A DNA stretch of 29,305 nt from DATJBC01 sp035515515 (lineage in GTDB: Bacteria > Actinomycetota > Acidimicrobiia > Acidimicrobiales > UBA8190), in NCBI GenBank assembly GCA_035515515.1, contig DATJBC010000002.1, positions 1 through 29,305 on the forward strand, written 5' to 3'. The stretch's first letter is position 1. Each line of letters opens with the position of its first letter. The position numbers and the translations under genes are program-made. Positions 14,077 to 22,307 of this stretch are shown here, piece after piece. A model generated the notes under the pieces. The model was given only the letters and a program-made list of their open reading frames with translations. It did not search any database and was not told the origin of the DNA.

Positions 14077-14363
14077 CAGGGTCCATGCTCACAGAGGGAG
14101 CAGGGCGCGCGGGGCGCAGACCTGGGATGGTCGCGGGACGGGTCCCCCCCAGGAGCCGCTCGACACCGAGACGGCCCCGTCCCGCGCATCCCCCATCGCC
14201 CACGGTGGACAGCCGCCGACGACGCCCCGACTATACGCTGCGACCACTGGCTGTGTCTAGGGGCCACTGAGGGTGGCCGGAGGCGCAGTGAACCCGCCTG
14301 CGGTGTCCTTGTGACCCCGCCGGCCCCGGTGCCACGATGGCACGCTCGAGGGGAGGCAACGGC
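14077..14363. other. 287-bp divergent intergenic region with P450 leader
   Basis: It contains a TACGCT -10 (14234-14239) for rightward transcription, giving a 5' leader of about 120 nt before the P450 ATG. In the leader, GGCCAC (14262-14267) pairs with GTGGCC (14273-14278). I see no KstR-type or other known operator and no additional gene. Confidence 0.45.
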
Positions 14364-15560
14364 ATGACCGAGGCGGCGGCTCCGCACATCGACCTGATGG
14401 CCGGCGAGTTCTACGCCCGCGACCCCTTCCCGGCCTTCGCCTGGATGCGCCGGCACGCCCCGGCCTACTACGACGAGGCCAACGACATCTGGGGCATCAC
14501 CCGCTACGAGGACGTCCGGGCCGTGGGCCAGGACCCCCAGGCCTTCACCAGCACCGGCGGGTCGCGGCCCAACACGCCCATGCCCTTCATGATCGACATG
14601 GACGCGCCCGAGCACCGGCGCCGGCGCCGGCTGGTGAGCGCCGGCTTCACGCCGCACGCCGTGCGCGACCGCGAGCCGCGCATCGCGGCCGCGTGCGACG
14701 AGATCGTGGACCGCGTGTGCGAGAAGGGCGAGTGCGACCTCGTGGCGGACATCGCCGCCCCCCTGCCGCTGGTGATGATCGCCGACATGCTCGGCTTCCC
14801 CGCCGAGAGCTGGGAGCGCCTCCTGCACTGGTCCGAGACCATGCTCCTGTCACAGGGGTCGGGCGACCCCGACGCCCTCACCAAGGCCGCCGAGGCGTTC
14901 AGCGAGTGGGACACCTACGTGCGCGGGTGCATCGAGGAACGCAGGGGCAGCGGTTCCACCGAGGACCTGCTGGGCATGCTCGTGCAGGGCGAGGTGGACG
15001 GCGACCGCCTGGACGACGCCTCGCTGGTGCACGAGTCGCTGTTGCTGCTCGTCGGGGGGGACGAGACGAGCCGCCACGTGATCAGCGGCGGCATGGAGGC
15101 GCTCTTGCGGCGGCCGGAGCAGCTGGAGGAGCTGCGCGCCGACCGGGCGCTGCTGGCCGGCGCCGTGGAGGAGATGCTGCGCTGGGTGTCGCCCATCAAG
15201 AACATGAACCGCCAGGCCACGTGCGACGTCGACATGCACGGCCGCACCATCCGCCGGGGCCAGAACGTGCTCCTGCTGTACCCGTCGGCCAACCGCGACG
15301 AGTCGGTGTTCGACGAGCCCGAGTCCTTCGACATCCACCGCAGTCCCAACGACCACGTGGCCTTCGGGTTCGGGGCCCATCTGTGCCTCGGCCACCGCCT
15401 GGCGCGGGCCGAGATCGCCGCCATGGTCACCTGCATCCTCGACCGGCTGCCCGACATCCGCCTGGAGGACGACGGCAACGCCCTGCGGGCCTCGAACTTC
15501 ATCGTCGGCTTCGAGTCCCTGCCCGTGGCGTTCACCCCCACGGCGCGGCGCGCCTCATAG
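14364..15560 (+). CDS. Cytochrome P450, CYP142-like
   Basis: The 398-residue soluble bacterial P450 has the I-helix oxygen-activation motif V-G-G-D-E-T-S-R-H, the K-helix E-E-M-L-R-W (ExxR), and the heme-binding loop F-G-F-G-A-H-L-C-L-G-H with thiolate ligand C341. The stretches M-I-D-M-D-A-P-E-H, L-V-S-A-G-F-T-P, C-E-K-G-E-C-D-L-V, S-P-I-K-N-M-N-R and the ending N-F-I-V-G-F-E-S-L-P-V-A-F-T-P closely follow the pattern of mycobacterial CYP142, which oxidises the cholesterol side chain at C26/27. A steroid or lipid hydroxylase role is therefore inferred, but the substrate is unproven. ATG 14364, with GGGGAGG seven bases upstream, is preferred to the ATG at 14337. No ferredoxin gene is adjacent. 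Confidence 0.9.
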   Translation: MTEAAAPHIDLMAGEFYARDPFPAFAWMRRHAPAYYDEANDIWGITRYEDVRAVGQDPQAFTSTGGSRPNTPMPFMIDMDAPEHRRRRRLVSAGFTPHAVRDREPRIAAACDEIVDRVCEKGECDLVADIAAPLPLVMIADMLGFPAESWERLLHWSETMLLSQGSGDPDALTKAAEAFSEWDTYVRGCIEERRGSGSTEDLLGMLVQGEVDGDRLDDASLVHESLLLLVGGDETSRHVISGGMEALLRRPEQLEELRADRALLAGAVEEMLRWVSPIKNMNRQATCDVDMHGRTIRRGQNVLLLYPSANRDESVFDEPESFDIHRSPNDHVAFGFGAHLCLGHRLARAEIAAMVTCILDRLPDIRLEDDGNALRASNFIVGFESLPVAFTPTARRAS

Positions 15561-15576
15561 CGGCCGGAGCCGGAGC

Positions 15577-16716
15577 TCAGGCCTCCTCCGCCACCTGGGC
15601 GGCGAAGCGCTGGGCCACCTCGGCGTACTCCGTCATCATGTCCAGCACCACCTGCCGGGCGGGGCGCACGCGGTCGAGCTGTCCCACGACCTGGCCCACG
15701 AAGTAGTTGGCCAGCCGCTGGGCGCCCGACCCCTCCTGCGCGGCGGCGCGGGCGATGCGGCGCTGGGCGTCGGCCACCAACGCGCTCTGCAGCGGCATGG
15801 GCAGCGGCTCCGGCGCGTCGGCACGCTCCCACTCGTCGGTCCACGCCGTGCGCAGCATGCGGGCCGGCTTCCCGGTGAGCGAACGGGAGCGGACCGTGTC
15901 GCGCGAGGTGGCGGCGACGAACTTCTGCTTGACGGCGGGATGCGTCTCGGCCTCCTCGGTGGTGAGCCACACGGACCCGCACCACACCCCCGACGCCCCC
16001 AGGGCGAGGGCGGCCGCCAGCTGGCGGCCGTTGCCGATGCCGCCGGCGGCGAGCACCGGGGTGGGGGCCACGGCGTCCACCACCTCGGGCACGAGCACCA
16101 TGGTCGACACCTCGCCGGTGTGGCCCCCGGCCTCGGTGCCCTGGGCCACCACGATGTCCACGCCCGCCGCCACGTGGCGCTCGGCGTGCACGCGCGCCCC
16201 CGCCAGGGCGGCTACCGCCACCCCGGCGCCGTGCGCCCGGGTGATGAGCGCGGGGGGCGGCGGCCCCAGGGCGCTCGCCACCAGGGCGATGTCATGGGCG
16301 AAGGCCACGTCCAACAGCGGCGCGTAGCCCTTGGCCGCCACGTTGGCGAGGACGTTGCGCTGGGGGCCGAGCTCGAGCGCGTCGGGGATCTCGGGGACCT
16401 CGTAGCGCGCCAGGATGTCGTCGACGAAGGCCTGCTGGGCCGGGGGCAGGAGACGGCGCACGTCCTCGGCGTCGAGGCCGCCGCGCTCGGCTCCCGCGTA
16501 ACTGACCGGCAGGAGGAGGTCCACGCCGTAGGGCCCACCCCGGGTCTGCTCCTCGATCCAACGCAGGTCGACCTCGAGCTGCTCGGGGGTGTGGGCCACG
16601 GCGCCGAGGACGCCGAAGCCGCCGGCGTTGGTGACGGCCGCCACCACGTCTCGGCAGTGGCTGAAGGCGAGGATCGGGAACTCCATGCCCAGCATGTCGG
16701 TGACCTGGGTCCGCAC
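15577..16716 (-). CDS. Nitronate monooxygenase-family FMN enzyme
   Basis: The 379-residue TIM-barrel flavoprotein of the NMO/2-nitropropane dioxygenase family begins T-D-M-L-G-M-E-F-P-I-L. It has A-G-G-F-G-V-L-G-A near 30-40 and the FMN phosphate-binding segments V-A-Q-G-T-E-A-G-G-H-T-G and P-V-L-A-A-G-G-I-G-N-G with G-A-S-G-V-W-C-G-S. The histidine in E-A-G-G-H sits where class I enzymes place the catalytic residue. Relatives in mycobacteria lie near cholesterol-catabolism genes, and the convergent neighbour here is a CYP142-like P450, so a role in lipid or steroid oxidation is possible. The start is GTG 16716 with GAGGAGG upstream and a TACGCT -10 about 40 bases further. Confidence 0.88.
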   Translation of the reverse strand: MRTQVTDMLGMEFPILAFSHCRDVVAAVTNAGGFGVLGAVAHTPEQLEVDLRWIEEQTRGGPYGVDLLLPVSYAGAERGGLDAEDVRRLLPPAQQAFVDDILARYEVPEIPDALELGPQRNVLANVAAKGYAPLLDVAFAHDIALVASALGPPPPALITRAHGAGVAVAALAGARVHAERHVAAGVDIVVAQGTEAGGHTGEVSTMVLVPEVVDAVAPTPVLAAGGIGNGRQLAAALALGASGVWCGSVWLTTEEAETHPAVKQKFVAATSRDTVRSRSLTGKPARMLRTAWTDEWERADAPEPLPMPLQSALVADAQRRIARAAAQEGSGAQRLANYFVGQVVGQLDRVRPARQVVLDMMTEYAEVAQRFAAQVAEEA

Positions 16717-16763
16717 CGTCTCCTCCTCGGTCTCGCCGGGCTCGCCTCGGGGCCCGGTCCCGA

Positions 16764-16769
16764 AGCGTA
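16764..16769 (-). promoter_or_regulatory. -10 element for the NMO-family gene
   Basis: TACGCT on the minus strand, giving a leader of about 40 nt that contains the GAGGAGG ribosome-binding site. Confidence 0.45.
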
Positions 16770-16805
16770 CGGGGGTTCGCCGCCGCGCCGGGCAGGCCGG
16801 TCGGG

Positions 16806-16811
16806 CACGCT
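16806..16811 (+). promoter_or_regulatory. -10-like element for the adenylyl cyclase gene
   Basis: CACGCT, six-base spacer, then ATG 16818, with no ribosome-binding site. It deviates from TAnnnT at the first base, so it is weaker than the others. Confidence 0.35.
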
Positions 16812-16817
16812 GGTGCC

Positions 16818-17918
16818 ATGAGCGACGCCACCGCGCCCGACCCCGAGGACCTGGAGCATCTCGGCCTCTACGACCCGGCCGCCCCCGACGCCGCCGAGCG
16901 CCTCGAGCTCATCCGGTACGTGCTCGCCGCGGGGGCCAGCGTCGACGACGTGGCGTGCACGACCAACCTGGGCGAGCTCGCCCTGGACCGCACCCTGCGG
17001 GTGCGGGGGGAGCGCACCATGGCCGAGGTGGCCGCCGAGTGCGGGCTGGAGTGGGACGTGGCCCTGCGCCTGCTGGGGGCGGCGGGCCTCGTGCCCGACC
17101 CCTCGCAGCCGGCCACCGCCGGCGAGGCCGACGCCATCCGACTCCTGGCCACCGCCCGCCGGGAGTATCTCGGCGAGGAGGCCACGATCCAGCTGGCGCG
17201 CGTCACCGGTCACGCCATGGCGCGGGTGGCCGAGACCCTCGTGGGCGTCTTCCGGCTCCGCATGGAGGTGCCCCGGCGGGACGCCGGCACGCGCTACGTG
17301 GACGTCGTGAAGGAGTACGCGGAGCTGGCGCGGACGCTCCTGCCGGTGTTCGTGGGCACCCTCGATGCCGCCCTGCGCCGGCAGATCGTGGCGGTGGCCG
17401 AGCGCATGTGGTGGGTCGACGAGGACCGCTCGGCCGTCATGCTGCCCCGCACCGTGGGCTTCGTCGACCTGGTGGGCTACACGGCGTCGACGTCGCGGCT
17501 GACGGTGCGCGAGCTCACCAGGGTGCTGGTCGACTTCGACACCCGCACCGCCGACGTCGTGGCCGCCGGCAACGGACAGATCGTGAAGACCATCGGCGAC
17601 GAGGCCATGTTCGTCACCGAGGACCCCGTCGACGCCTGTCGCATCGCCCTTGACCTCGTCGACGCCGCGGGGGACGCCCTGGCGCCGGTGCGCGTCGGGC
17701 TCGCCGTGGGCGAGATGGTGTCGGTGCTGGGCGACATCTACGGGCCCGACGTCAACCTGGCCGCCCGCCTGGTGGCCGAGGCCCGCCCCGCCAGCGCGCT
17801 GGTGTCGGCCGACGTGCGGACGGCCGCGCAGCACGGGGGGTTTCGCTTCGAGGCCGTGGCGCCGCTTCAGCTCAAGGGCTACCCCGGCCCCGTGACCGCC
17901 TTCCGCCTGGGGCGCTGA
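16818..17918 (+). CDS. Class III adenylyl cyclase with N-terminal regulatory domain
   Basis: This 366-residue cytosolic enzyme makes cAMP from ATP. The N-terminal 205 residues are helical and resemble the autoinhibitory, pH-sensing part of mycobacterial Rv1264. The catalytic domain starts near 207. Metal-binding D217 is in G-F-V-D-L-V-G-Y-T, adenine-specifying K257 and metal-binding D261 are in V-K-T-I-G-D-E-A-M-F, D311 is the partner of the Lys in purine selection, and transition-state residues N313 and R317 are in G-P-D-V-N-L-A-A-R. All catalytic residues are present, so the enzyme should be an active homodimer. It is divergent from the NMO gene and probably leaderless. The CNBD protein at 6016 is a possible effector. 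Confidence 0.92.
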   Translation: MSDATAPDPEDLEHLGLYDPAAPDAAERLELIRYVLAAGASVDDVACTTNLGELALDRTLRVRGERTMAEVAAECGLEWDVALRLLGAAGLVPDPSQPATAGEADAIRLLATARREYLGEEATIQLARVTGHAMARVAETLVGVFRLRMEVPRRDAGTRYVDVVKEYAELARTLLPVFVGTLDAALRRQIVAVAERMWWVDEDRSAVMLPRTVGFVDLVGYTASTSRLTVRELTRVLVDFDTRTADVVAAGNGQIVKTIGDEAMFVTEDPVDACRIALDLVDAAGDALAPVRVGLAVGEMVSVLGDIYGPDVNLAARLVAEARPASALVSADVRTAAQHGGFRFEAVAPLQLKGYPGPVTAFRLGR

Positions 17919-17945
17919 GCGGCCCGACCCGGCACGGCCCGGGGA

Positions 17946-18650
17946 TCAGGCCCCACCCGCGCCGCCGGCGTCGGGCGCCCGGTCGAGGCCCCGCTCGCGG
18001 GCGGCGGCGTGCTCGGCGCGGGCGAATTCGTGGGCGACCTGGGTGCGCAGGTGCAGGGCCACCACCAGGCCCGCCCCGGCGACGACCCACACCGCCGCCC
18101 CCGACCCCAGCACCAGGGCGTGCTCCGACCAGGCGGAGCCGCCCGCGGGGGCGGGCGAGCCCCGGTAGGCGAGGAAGCTGCCCGCCACCGCCCCCAGGGC
18201 GCCCAGGACCAGGGCCATGAGCACGGGCACGGTCGCCGTGGCCAGCGTGCGCGCCCGCAGGAGGTGGTCGAAGGCGGCCAGCACGCGACGGTCGTCCCCG
18301 CCGTCGGCGGCGTCCCCGCGGTCCTCGTCGAGGGCGAGCGCCCCGTCCACGACGGCCGTGGCGGTGTGCACCTCCCACCACAGCAGGCCCGTGGCGGCCA
18401 GCGCCACGAAGGCGTAGACGGGGACGGCCCATCCCGTGGCGCTCGCCAGCGCCGAGGCCGCCGACTGGTCGCCGGTCAGCCCGGCAGGGCCGCCCACCCC
18501 CTCCACCAGGCCGGCGACGACACCCGCCACCACCAGGAGCCCCAGTCCCACGAGCACGACGACCACGACCGCCTCGGGAAGGTCCCACTGCGCGTGGCGC
18601 AGCAGCCGGGCCCCGGGCCGTCCCGCGGGCACCCCCCCGGGGTCCGTCAC
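17946..18650 (-). CDS. Four-helix membrane protein, unknown function
   Basis: The 234-residue product has hydrophobic helices near 27-48, 72-93, 139-160 and 182-203. A short acidic loop (A-L-D-E-D-R-G-D-A-A-D-G-G-D-D-R-R) lies between the second and third, and the charged C-terminus is rich in Ala, Glu and Arg. The family is not recognised. GTG 18650 is the only convenient start, but no ribosome-binding site or -10 supports it, so the N-terminus is uncertain. It is convergent with the cyclase gene (27-bp gap) and divergent from the SDR gene at 18827. Confidence 0.5.
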   Translation of the reverse strand: MTDPGGVPAGRPGARLLRHAQWDLPEAVVVVVLVGLGLLVVAGVVAGLVEGVGGPAGLTGDQSAASALASATGWAVPVYAFVALAATGLLWWEVHTATAVVDGALALDEDRGDAADGGDDRRVLAAFDHLLRARTLATATVPVLMALVLGALGAVAGSFLAYRGSPAPAGGSAWSEHALVLGSGAAVWVVAGAGLVVALHLRTQVAHEFARAEHAAARERGLDRAPDAGGAGGA

Positions 18651-18788
18651 CGGGCGCGGGGGGGAGCGGTCGCAGGCGTCGGGAGGTCCGTCGCCTGTGA
18701 CAGGGCGCTCGGCATCGGCCCATTCTCGGAGCCGGGCGCGGCGGAGTCAACGAATGCGCGCCGGCCCGCGGCGGGGCGCCGTCCGTCG

Positions 18789-18794
18789 TACGCT
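18789..18794 (+). promoter_or_regulatory. -10 element for the SDR gene at 18827
   Basis: TACGCT, with a leader of about 25 nt that contains GGGGAGGG, so this gene is not leaderless. Confidence 0.45.
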
Positions 18795-18826
18795 CGGCCC
18801 GCGCGATCGACGGGGAGGGTGACGCC

Positions 18827-19615
18827 GTGGGCTACGAACTGGCGGGACGCACGGTGCTGGTGACGGGCGCGTCCTCGGGCATCGGGGCCGGCCTGGCCGA
18901 GGGGTTCGCCCGGGCGGGGGCCACGGTGGGGATCTGTGCCCGGCGCGCCGAGCGGCTGGCCGAGGTGCTCGAGCGCTGCCGCGCCCATGCGCCGCAGTCG
19001 CGGATGTGGGTCACCGACCTCGCCGACCCCGCCGCCGTCGACGCCCTGGCCGCGGCGGCTCTCGACGAGATGGGCGGCGTCGACGTCCTCGTCAACAACG
19101 CCGGCATCCCCAAGCGCCGCCACGTCACCCGGCTCGACGCCGCCACCGTGGACGCCGTCATGCACATCAACTACTCCAGCCCGGTCCGCCTCACGCTGGC
19201 GCTGTTGCCGCAGATGCTCGAACGAGGCGAGGGGCGCATCGTCAACGTGGCGTCGGTGGCCGCCACGCTGAGCCCGCCCGGAGAGGCGTGCTACTCGGCG
19301 TCGAAGGCCGCCCTGGCGGTGTTCTCCGAGTCCATGGCCGTCGACCTGTGGGACACCGGCGTGAAGGTCATGGTCGTCTACCCCGGCGTGGTCGACACCG
19401 AGCTCTTCACCCTCCCCGACAACGAGCCCATGGTCGCCTCGGTGGAGGCCATCCCCGTGGAGGAGGCGGTGACCGCCATCCTCGACGCCCTGCGCGCCGA
19501 GGCGGCCCAGGTGTACGTGCCCGAGTGGTTCGCCGGCATCGCCTCGGGAAAGGCCGGGGACGTGGCCGGGTTCCTGGCCGGCACGGCGGAGTACGTGCGG
19601 AGCCAGAAGGGCTGA
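18827..19615 (+). CDS. Short-chain dehydrogenase/reductase
   Basis: This 262-residue NAD(P)-dependent oxidoreductase of the classical SDR family has the cofactor motif T-G-A-S-S-G-I-G at 13-20, D64 in V-T-D-L-A-D, N-N-A-G at 90-93, and the active-site triad S143 (V-A-S-V-A), Y156 and K160 (Y-S-A-S-K). The C-R-R pair after the second strand suggests an NADP preference. Start GTG 18827 follows GGGGAGGG (18812-18819) at seven bases. The substrate cannot be assigned. The setting with a P450, EtfD and a second SDR fits lipid or steroid metabolism only loosely. Confidence 0.92.
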   Translation: MGYELAGRTVLVTGASSGIGAGLAEGFARAGATVGICARRAERLAEVLERCRAHAPQSRMWVTDLADPAAVDALAAAALDEMGGVDVLVNNAGIPKRRHVTRLDAATVDAVMHINYSSPVRLTLALLPQMLERGEGRIVNVASVAATLSPPGEACYSASKAALAVFSESMAVDLWDTGVKVMVVYPGVVDTELFTLPDNEPMVASVEAIPVEEAVTAILDALRAEAAQVYVPEWFAGIASGKAGDVAGFLAGTAEYVRSQKG

Positions 19616-19657
19616 GGGCGGCCTCCGGCCCCGGCGACCGTCCAGCCCGGCGCCGGG

Positions 19658-20170
19658 ATGACCGACGTCCACGTGCGAGAGGCGCTGCCCGGTGATCTGC
19701 CGGCCGTGGCCGCCGTGCACCTCGACGCGGCCGTGACGGGGTACGCCGGGATCTTCCCCGAGGCCGCGCCGGTGCCGACGATCGAGGAGCTGGGCGCGGC
19801 GTGGGCACGGGAGCTGACACAGCGCGCCGCCACGACGCTGGTCGCCGAGGAGGCCGGAGCGGTCGTGGGGACCGTCACCGTCCGGCCCGACCCGGACTTC
19901 CCCGGTGAGGGGCAGCTGCGGCGGCTCCACGTCGCCCCGCGGCGTTGGGGCACCGGCGTCGGGGGGCGGCTGCACGACGAGGCCATGCAGCTGCTCGAGG
20001 CTCGCGGGTTCCGCCTGGCGGGACTGTGGGTGCTCGAGGACAACCTGCGGGGGCGACGGTTCTACGAGAGCAGGGGCTGGGTGCTCGTCCCCGGGGTCAC
20101 GCCCGACGGGCCCGGGCCCGCCGCCGAGGTCCGCTACCGCCGGTCCTGCACGGCAGCCCGGGATCCCTAG
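19658..20170 (+). CDS. GNAT family N-acetyltransferase
   Basis: The 170-residue acetyltransferase opens V-R-E-A-L-P-G-D-L-P-A-V-A-A-V-H. Motif A is L-R-R-L-H-V-A-P-R-R-W-G-T-G-V-G-G-R-L-H, with the R-x-x-G-x-G-x loop for acetyl-CoA. Motif B is L-W-V-L-E-D-N-L-R-G-R-R-F-Y-E-S-R-G-W. The acceptor is unknown. It follows the SDR gene by 42 bp on the same strand and may be co-transcribed. The ribosome-binding sequence is weak (CCGGG before the ATG). It is convergent with the prenyltransferase gene. Confidence 0.9.
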   Translation: MTDVHVREALPGDLPAVAAVHLDAAVTGYAGIFPEAAPVPTIEELGAAWARELTQRAATTLVAEEAGAVVGTVTVRPDPDFPGEGQLRRLHVAPRRWGTGVGGRLHDEAMQLLEARGFRLAGLWVLEDNLRGRRFYESRGWVLVPGVTPDGPGPAAEVRYRRSCTAARDP

Positions 20171-20204
20171 CCCGCTCGCCCCCCGGGGACGCAGGTCCGC
20201 GCCC

Positions 20205-20234
20205 GAGGGCGCCGGCCGCCCCGGGCGGGCCCTC
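20205..20234. terminator. Two-tier GC stem between convergent genes
   Basis: An outer pair GAGGGC/GCCCTC (20205-20210 and 20229-20234) encloses CCGCCC/GGGCGG (20216-20221 and 20223-20228). It sits between the GNAT stop and the prenyltransferase stop and touches the latter. It lacks a T-run, but actinobacterial terminators often do. Confidence 0.35.
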
Positions 20235-21309
20235 AGCGGATGTTGGCGATGGCCGCCACGAGCAGGCCCAGCACGAGCAGCGACCCGGCGCGGCGGGTGT
20301 GGACGAAGGCGATGGCGGCGAACCACAGCGGCCACACCGGGAAGCGCGCCGGGGGCTCGGCCGGCTTGGGCCGGCTGAAGGCCTGCCACGCCTGGACGAG
20401 CTTGGGGAGCGCCCCCACGCTGAGCAGCGCCGGCCAGGGCAGCGCCCGCACGGCCACGCACGCCACCACCGCCACGTAGAACGCCACCATGAGCCCGACG
20501 GTGGCGGCCCGCGCCCGGCGCTCACCGAGGACCACGGGCAGCGTGCGGATGCCGAGGGGCTCGTCGAAGGGCGCCTTGTCGATGTGCTTGCCCATGAGCA
20601 CCGCCGTGCACAGCAGGCCGTAGGGGACCGAGGCGGCCACCACCTCCCAGGGCAGCCGTCCCAGCGCGGCGTAGTAGGTCCCGCACACCATGAGGGGCCC
20701 CCACACCACGAACACGTCGGGCTCGCCCAGCCCCCGCTGCTTGAGGCGCAGGGGGGGCGCCGTGTAGGCCACCGACAGGGCGAAGCCGGCCAGGGCGAAG
20801 GCCACCACCGGCCAGCCCCGGTAGGCGGCCAGCACCACCAGGATGGCGAGGTCGAGGACGTTCACCACCAGGGCGGCGCGCGCCAGGCGGCCCCGGGTGA
20901 CCATCCCCGACAACACCGGGTGCGGCGCGTACAGCGCGCGCGGGTAGGACTCGGTGTCGGAGCCCACGGCCGCGTCGAAGAGGTCGTTCATGAGGTTGTT
21001 GGCCACGTGCGCCAGCACGAGGCCGGCGAAGGCCAGCAGGAGCAGGCCCGGGGACAGCCCGTGGCGGCGCACGGCCAGCAAGGTGGCCACCGCCCCGGCC
21101 ACCAGCGTCATGGGCAGCACCGCGGCGCGCGTGAGCACGAGCCAGCGCGACACGGGGTCGAGGGGGCGGCCCGTGGGCGGGTTGGTCGTGCGCAGCACCT
21201 CCACCCACGCCGAGAGGCGTCCCTGGGCGGGGGCAACGCCGGTCGTGACGGGCGCCGACGGCCCGGGTGTCCCCGCGGGGTCGGCGCCGGCGGGCACCAG
21301 GTCGCTCAC
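20233..21309 (-). CDS. UbiA/MenA-family membrane prenyltransferase
   Basis: This 358-residue protein has about nine transmembrane helices after a Pro/Ala-rich N-terminal tail of about 55 residues. The first Mg-diphosphate motif is N-N-L-M-N-D-L-F-D (104-112) with D118. The second region is H-I-D-K-A-P-F-D-E-P-L-G-I-R-T-L-P-V-V-L-G, with D244 and D249. Y182-x6-K190 is in S-V-A-Y-T-A-P-P-L-R-L-K. The family attaches polyprenyl chains to aromatic or other acceptors. The layout resembles MenA (menaquinone) but other UbiA acceptors cannot be excluded, and no other men gene is adjacent. The start is GTG 21309, six bases after TACGAT (leaderless). Confidence 0.88.
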   Translation of the reverse strand: MSDLVPAGADPAGTPGPSAPVTTGVAPAQGRLSAWVEVLRTTNPPTGRPLDPVSRWLVLTRAAVLPMTLVAGAVATLLAVRRHGLSPGLLLLAFAGLVLAHVANNLMNDLFDAAVGSDTESYPRALYAPHPVLSGMVTRGRLARAALVVNVLDLAILVVLAAYRGWPVVAFALAGFALSVAYTAPPLRLKQRGLGEPDVFVVWGPLMVCGTYYAALGRLPWEVVAASVPYGLLCTAVLMGKHIDKAPFDEPLGIRTLPVVLGERRARAATVGLMVAFYVAVVACVAVRALPWPALLSVGALPKLVQAWQAFSRPKPAEPPARFPVWPLWFAAIAFVHTRRAGSLLVLGLLVAAIANIR

Positions 21310-21315
21310 GGCGGC

Positions 21316-21321
21316 ATCGTA
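21316..21321 (-). promoter_or_regulatory. -10 element for the leaderless prenyltransferase gene
   Basis: TACGAT, six-base spacer GCCGCC, then GTG 21309. Confidence 0.55.
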
Positions 21322-21410
21322 CCGAGCGCCGCCTCGCCCCGACGAACCGGCCCGGGCGCGGCCTCGGGGCGGGCGGCCGGCGGCACCGCAGGACGCGCCC
21401 GTCGCGCCGC

Positions 21411-21416
21411 TAGGGT
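21411..21416 (+). promoter_or_regulatory. -10 element for the SDR gene at 21454
   Basis: TAGGGT, followed by a leader of about 30 nt that carries AAGGAG before the ATG. Confidence 0.4.
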
Positions 21417-21453
21417 GTGCGCCGCCTCAGCCACCTCCAGCCAAGGAGCCGCC

Positions 21454-22290
21454 ATGACCGCCGGCCCGTCCTCCCCCTCTCTGTCGGGCCGCACCGTGGT
21501 GGTCACGGGTGCCTCGAGCGGCATCGGCCGCGCCATCGCCGAGAGGCTGGGGGCGGCCGGCGCCCACGTCGTGCTGGGGGGGCGCACGCGCGACGCCATG
21601 GAGGAGTCCGTGGCGCGCATCACCGCCGCGGGCGGCAGCGGCGAGGCCCACGTCCACGACGTGCGCGCCGTGCCCGAGGCGCGCGCCCTGGTGGACCGGG
21701 CGGTCGACGCCACCGGGCGCCTCGACGTCATGGTCAACAACGCCGGGGTGAGCTACCCGGGGACGATCGTCGACGCCGAGCCCGAGCACTGGCGCACCAT
21801 GCTCGAGACCAACGTCTTCGCCCTCTTGGTGGGATCGCAGGCGGCGGTGCGGGCCATGCGCGCCTGCGGCGCCGAGGGCCACATCGTGAACATCTCGTCG
21901 GTGGCGTCGCTGCAGCCGGCGTCGGGCGTCTACGGCGCCACCAAGCACGCCGTGCGCTGCATCAACGAGACGCTGCGGCGCGAGCTCCAGGACGAGCCCA
22001 TCAAGGTCGTGTCGATCATGCCGGGCGCCATCGCCACCAGCTTCGCCCGCAACTTCGACCCCGCCGTGCTGGAGCTGCTGGTGGGGACGATGGGGGGCGA
22101 GGTGGCGGGGGACTTCACCCAGGGCCAGCGCCTCCCCGACGAGGCCCTGGCGCAGGCGCAGCGCATGATGGCCGACCACCTGTGCGCCCCCGAGGACGTC
22201 GCCGACGCCGTGCTGTGGGCCATCACCCGGCCGGCCGGCGTCCATCTGGCCGAGCTCGTGGTCCGGCCCAAGAAGGACCTCAACCTCTAG
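21454..22290 (+). CDS. Short-chain dehydrogenase/reductase
   Basis: This 278-residue classical SDR has T-G-A-S-S-G-I-G at 18-25, V-H-D-V at 67-70 for adenine contact, N-N-A-G at 95-98, and active-site S149 (N-I-S-S-V-A-S), Y160 and K164 (Y-G-A-T-K). The C-terminal R-P-A-G-V-H-L-A-E-L-V-V-R-P motif is typical of SDRs that act on small alcohols or 3-oxo acids. The G-G-R after the second strand suggests NADP. The start is ATG 21454, seven bases after AAGGAG. It is convergent with ilvA at 17 bp. The substrate is unknown. Confidence 0.92.
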   Translation: MTAGPSSPSLSGRTVVVTGASSGIGRAIAERLGAAGAHVVLGGRTRDAMEESVARITAAGGSGEAHVHDVRAVPEARALVDRAVDATGRLDVMVNNAGVSYPGTIVDAEPEHWRTMLETNVFALLVGSQAAVRAMRACGAEGHIVNISSVASLQPASGVYGATKHAVRCINETLRRELQDEPIKVVSIMPGAIATSFARNFDPAVLELLVGTMGGEVAGDFTQGQRLPDEALAQAQRMMADHLCAPEDVADAVLWAITRPAGVHLAELVVRPKKDLNL

Positions 22291-22307
22291 GCGGGCCGCC
22301 AGTTCGC

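Noticed and set aside
14077..14363. KstR/KstR2 operator before the P450
   Set aside because: No AACnnGTT-type palindrome is present in the intergenic region.
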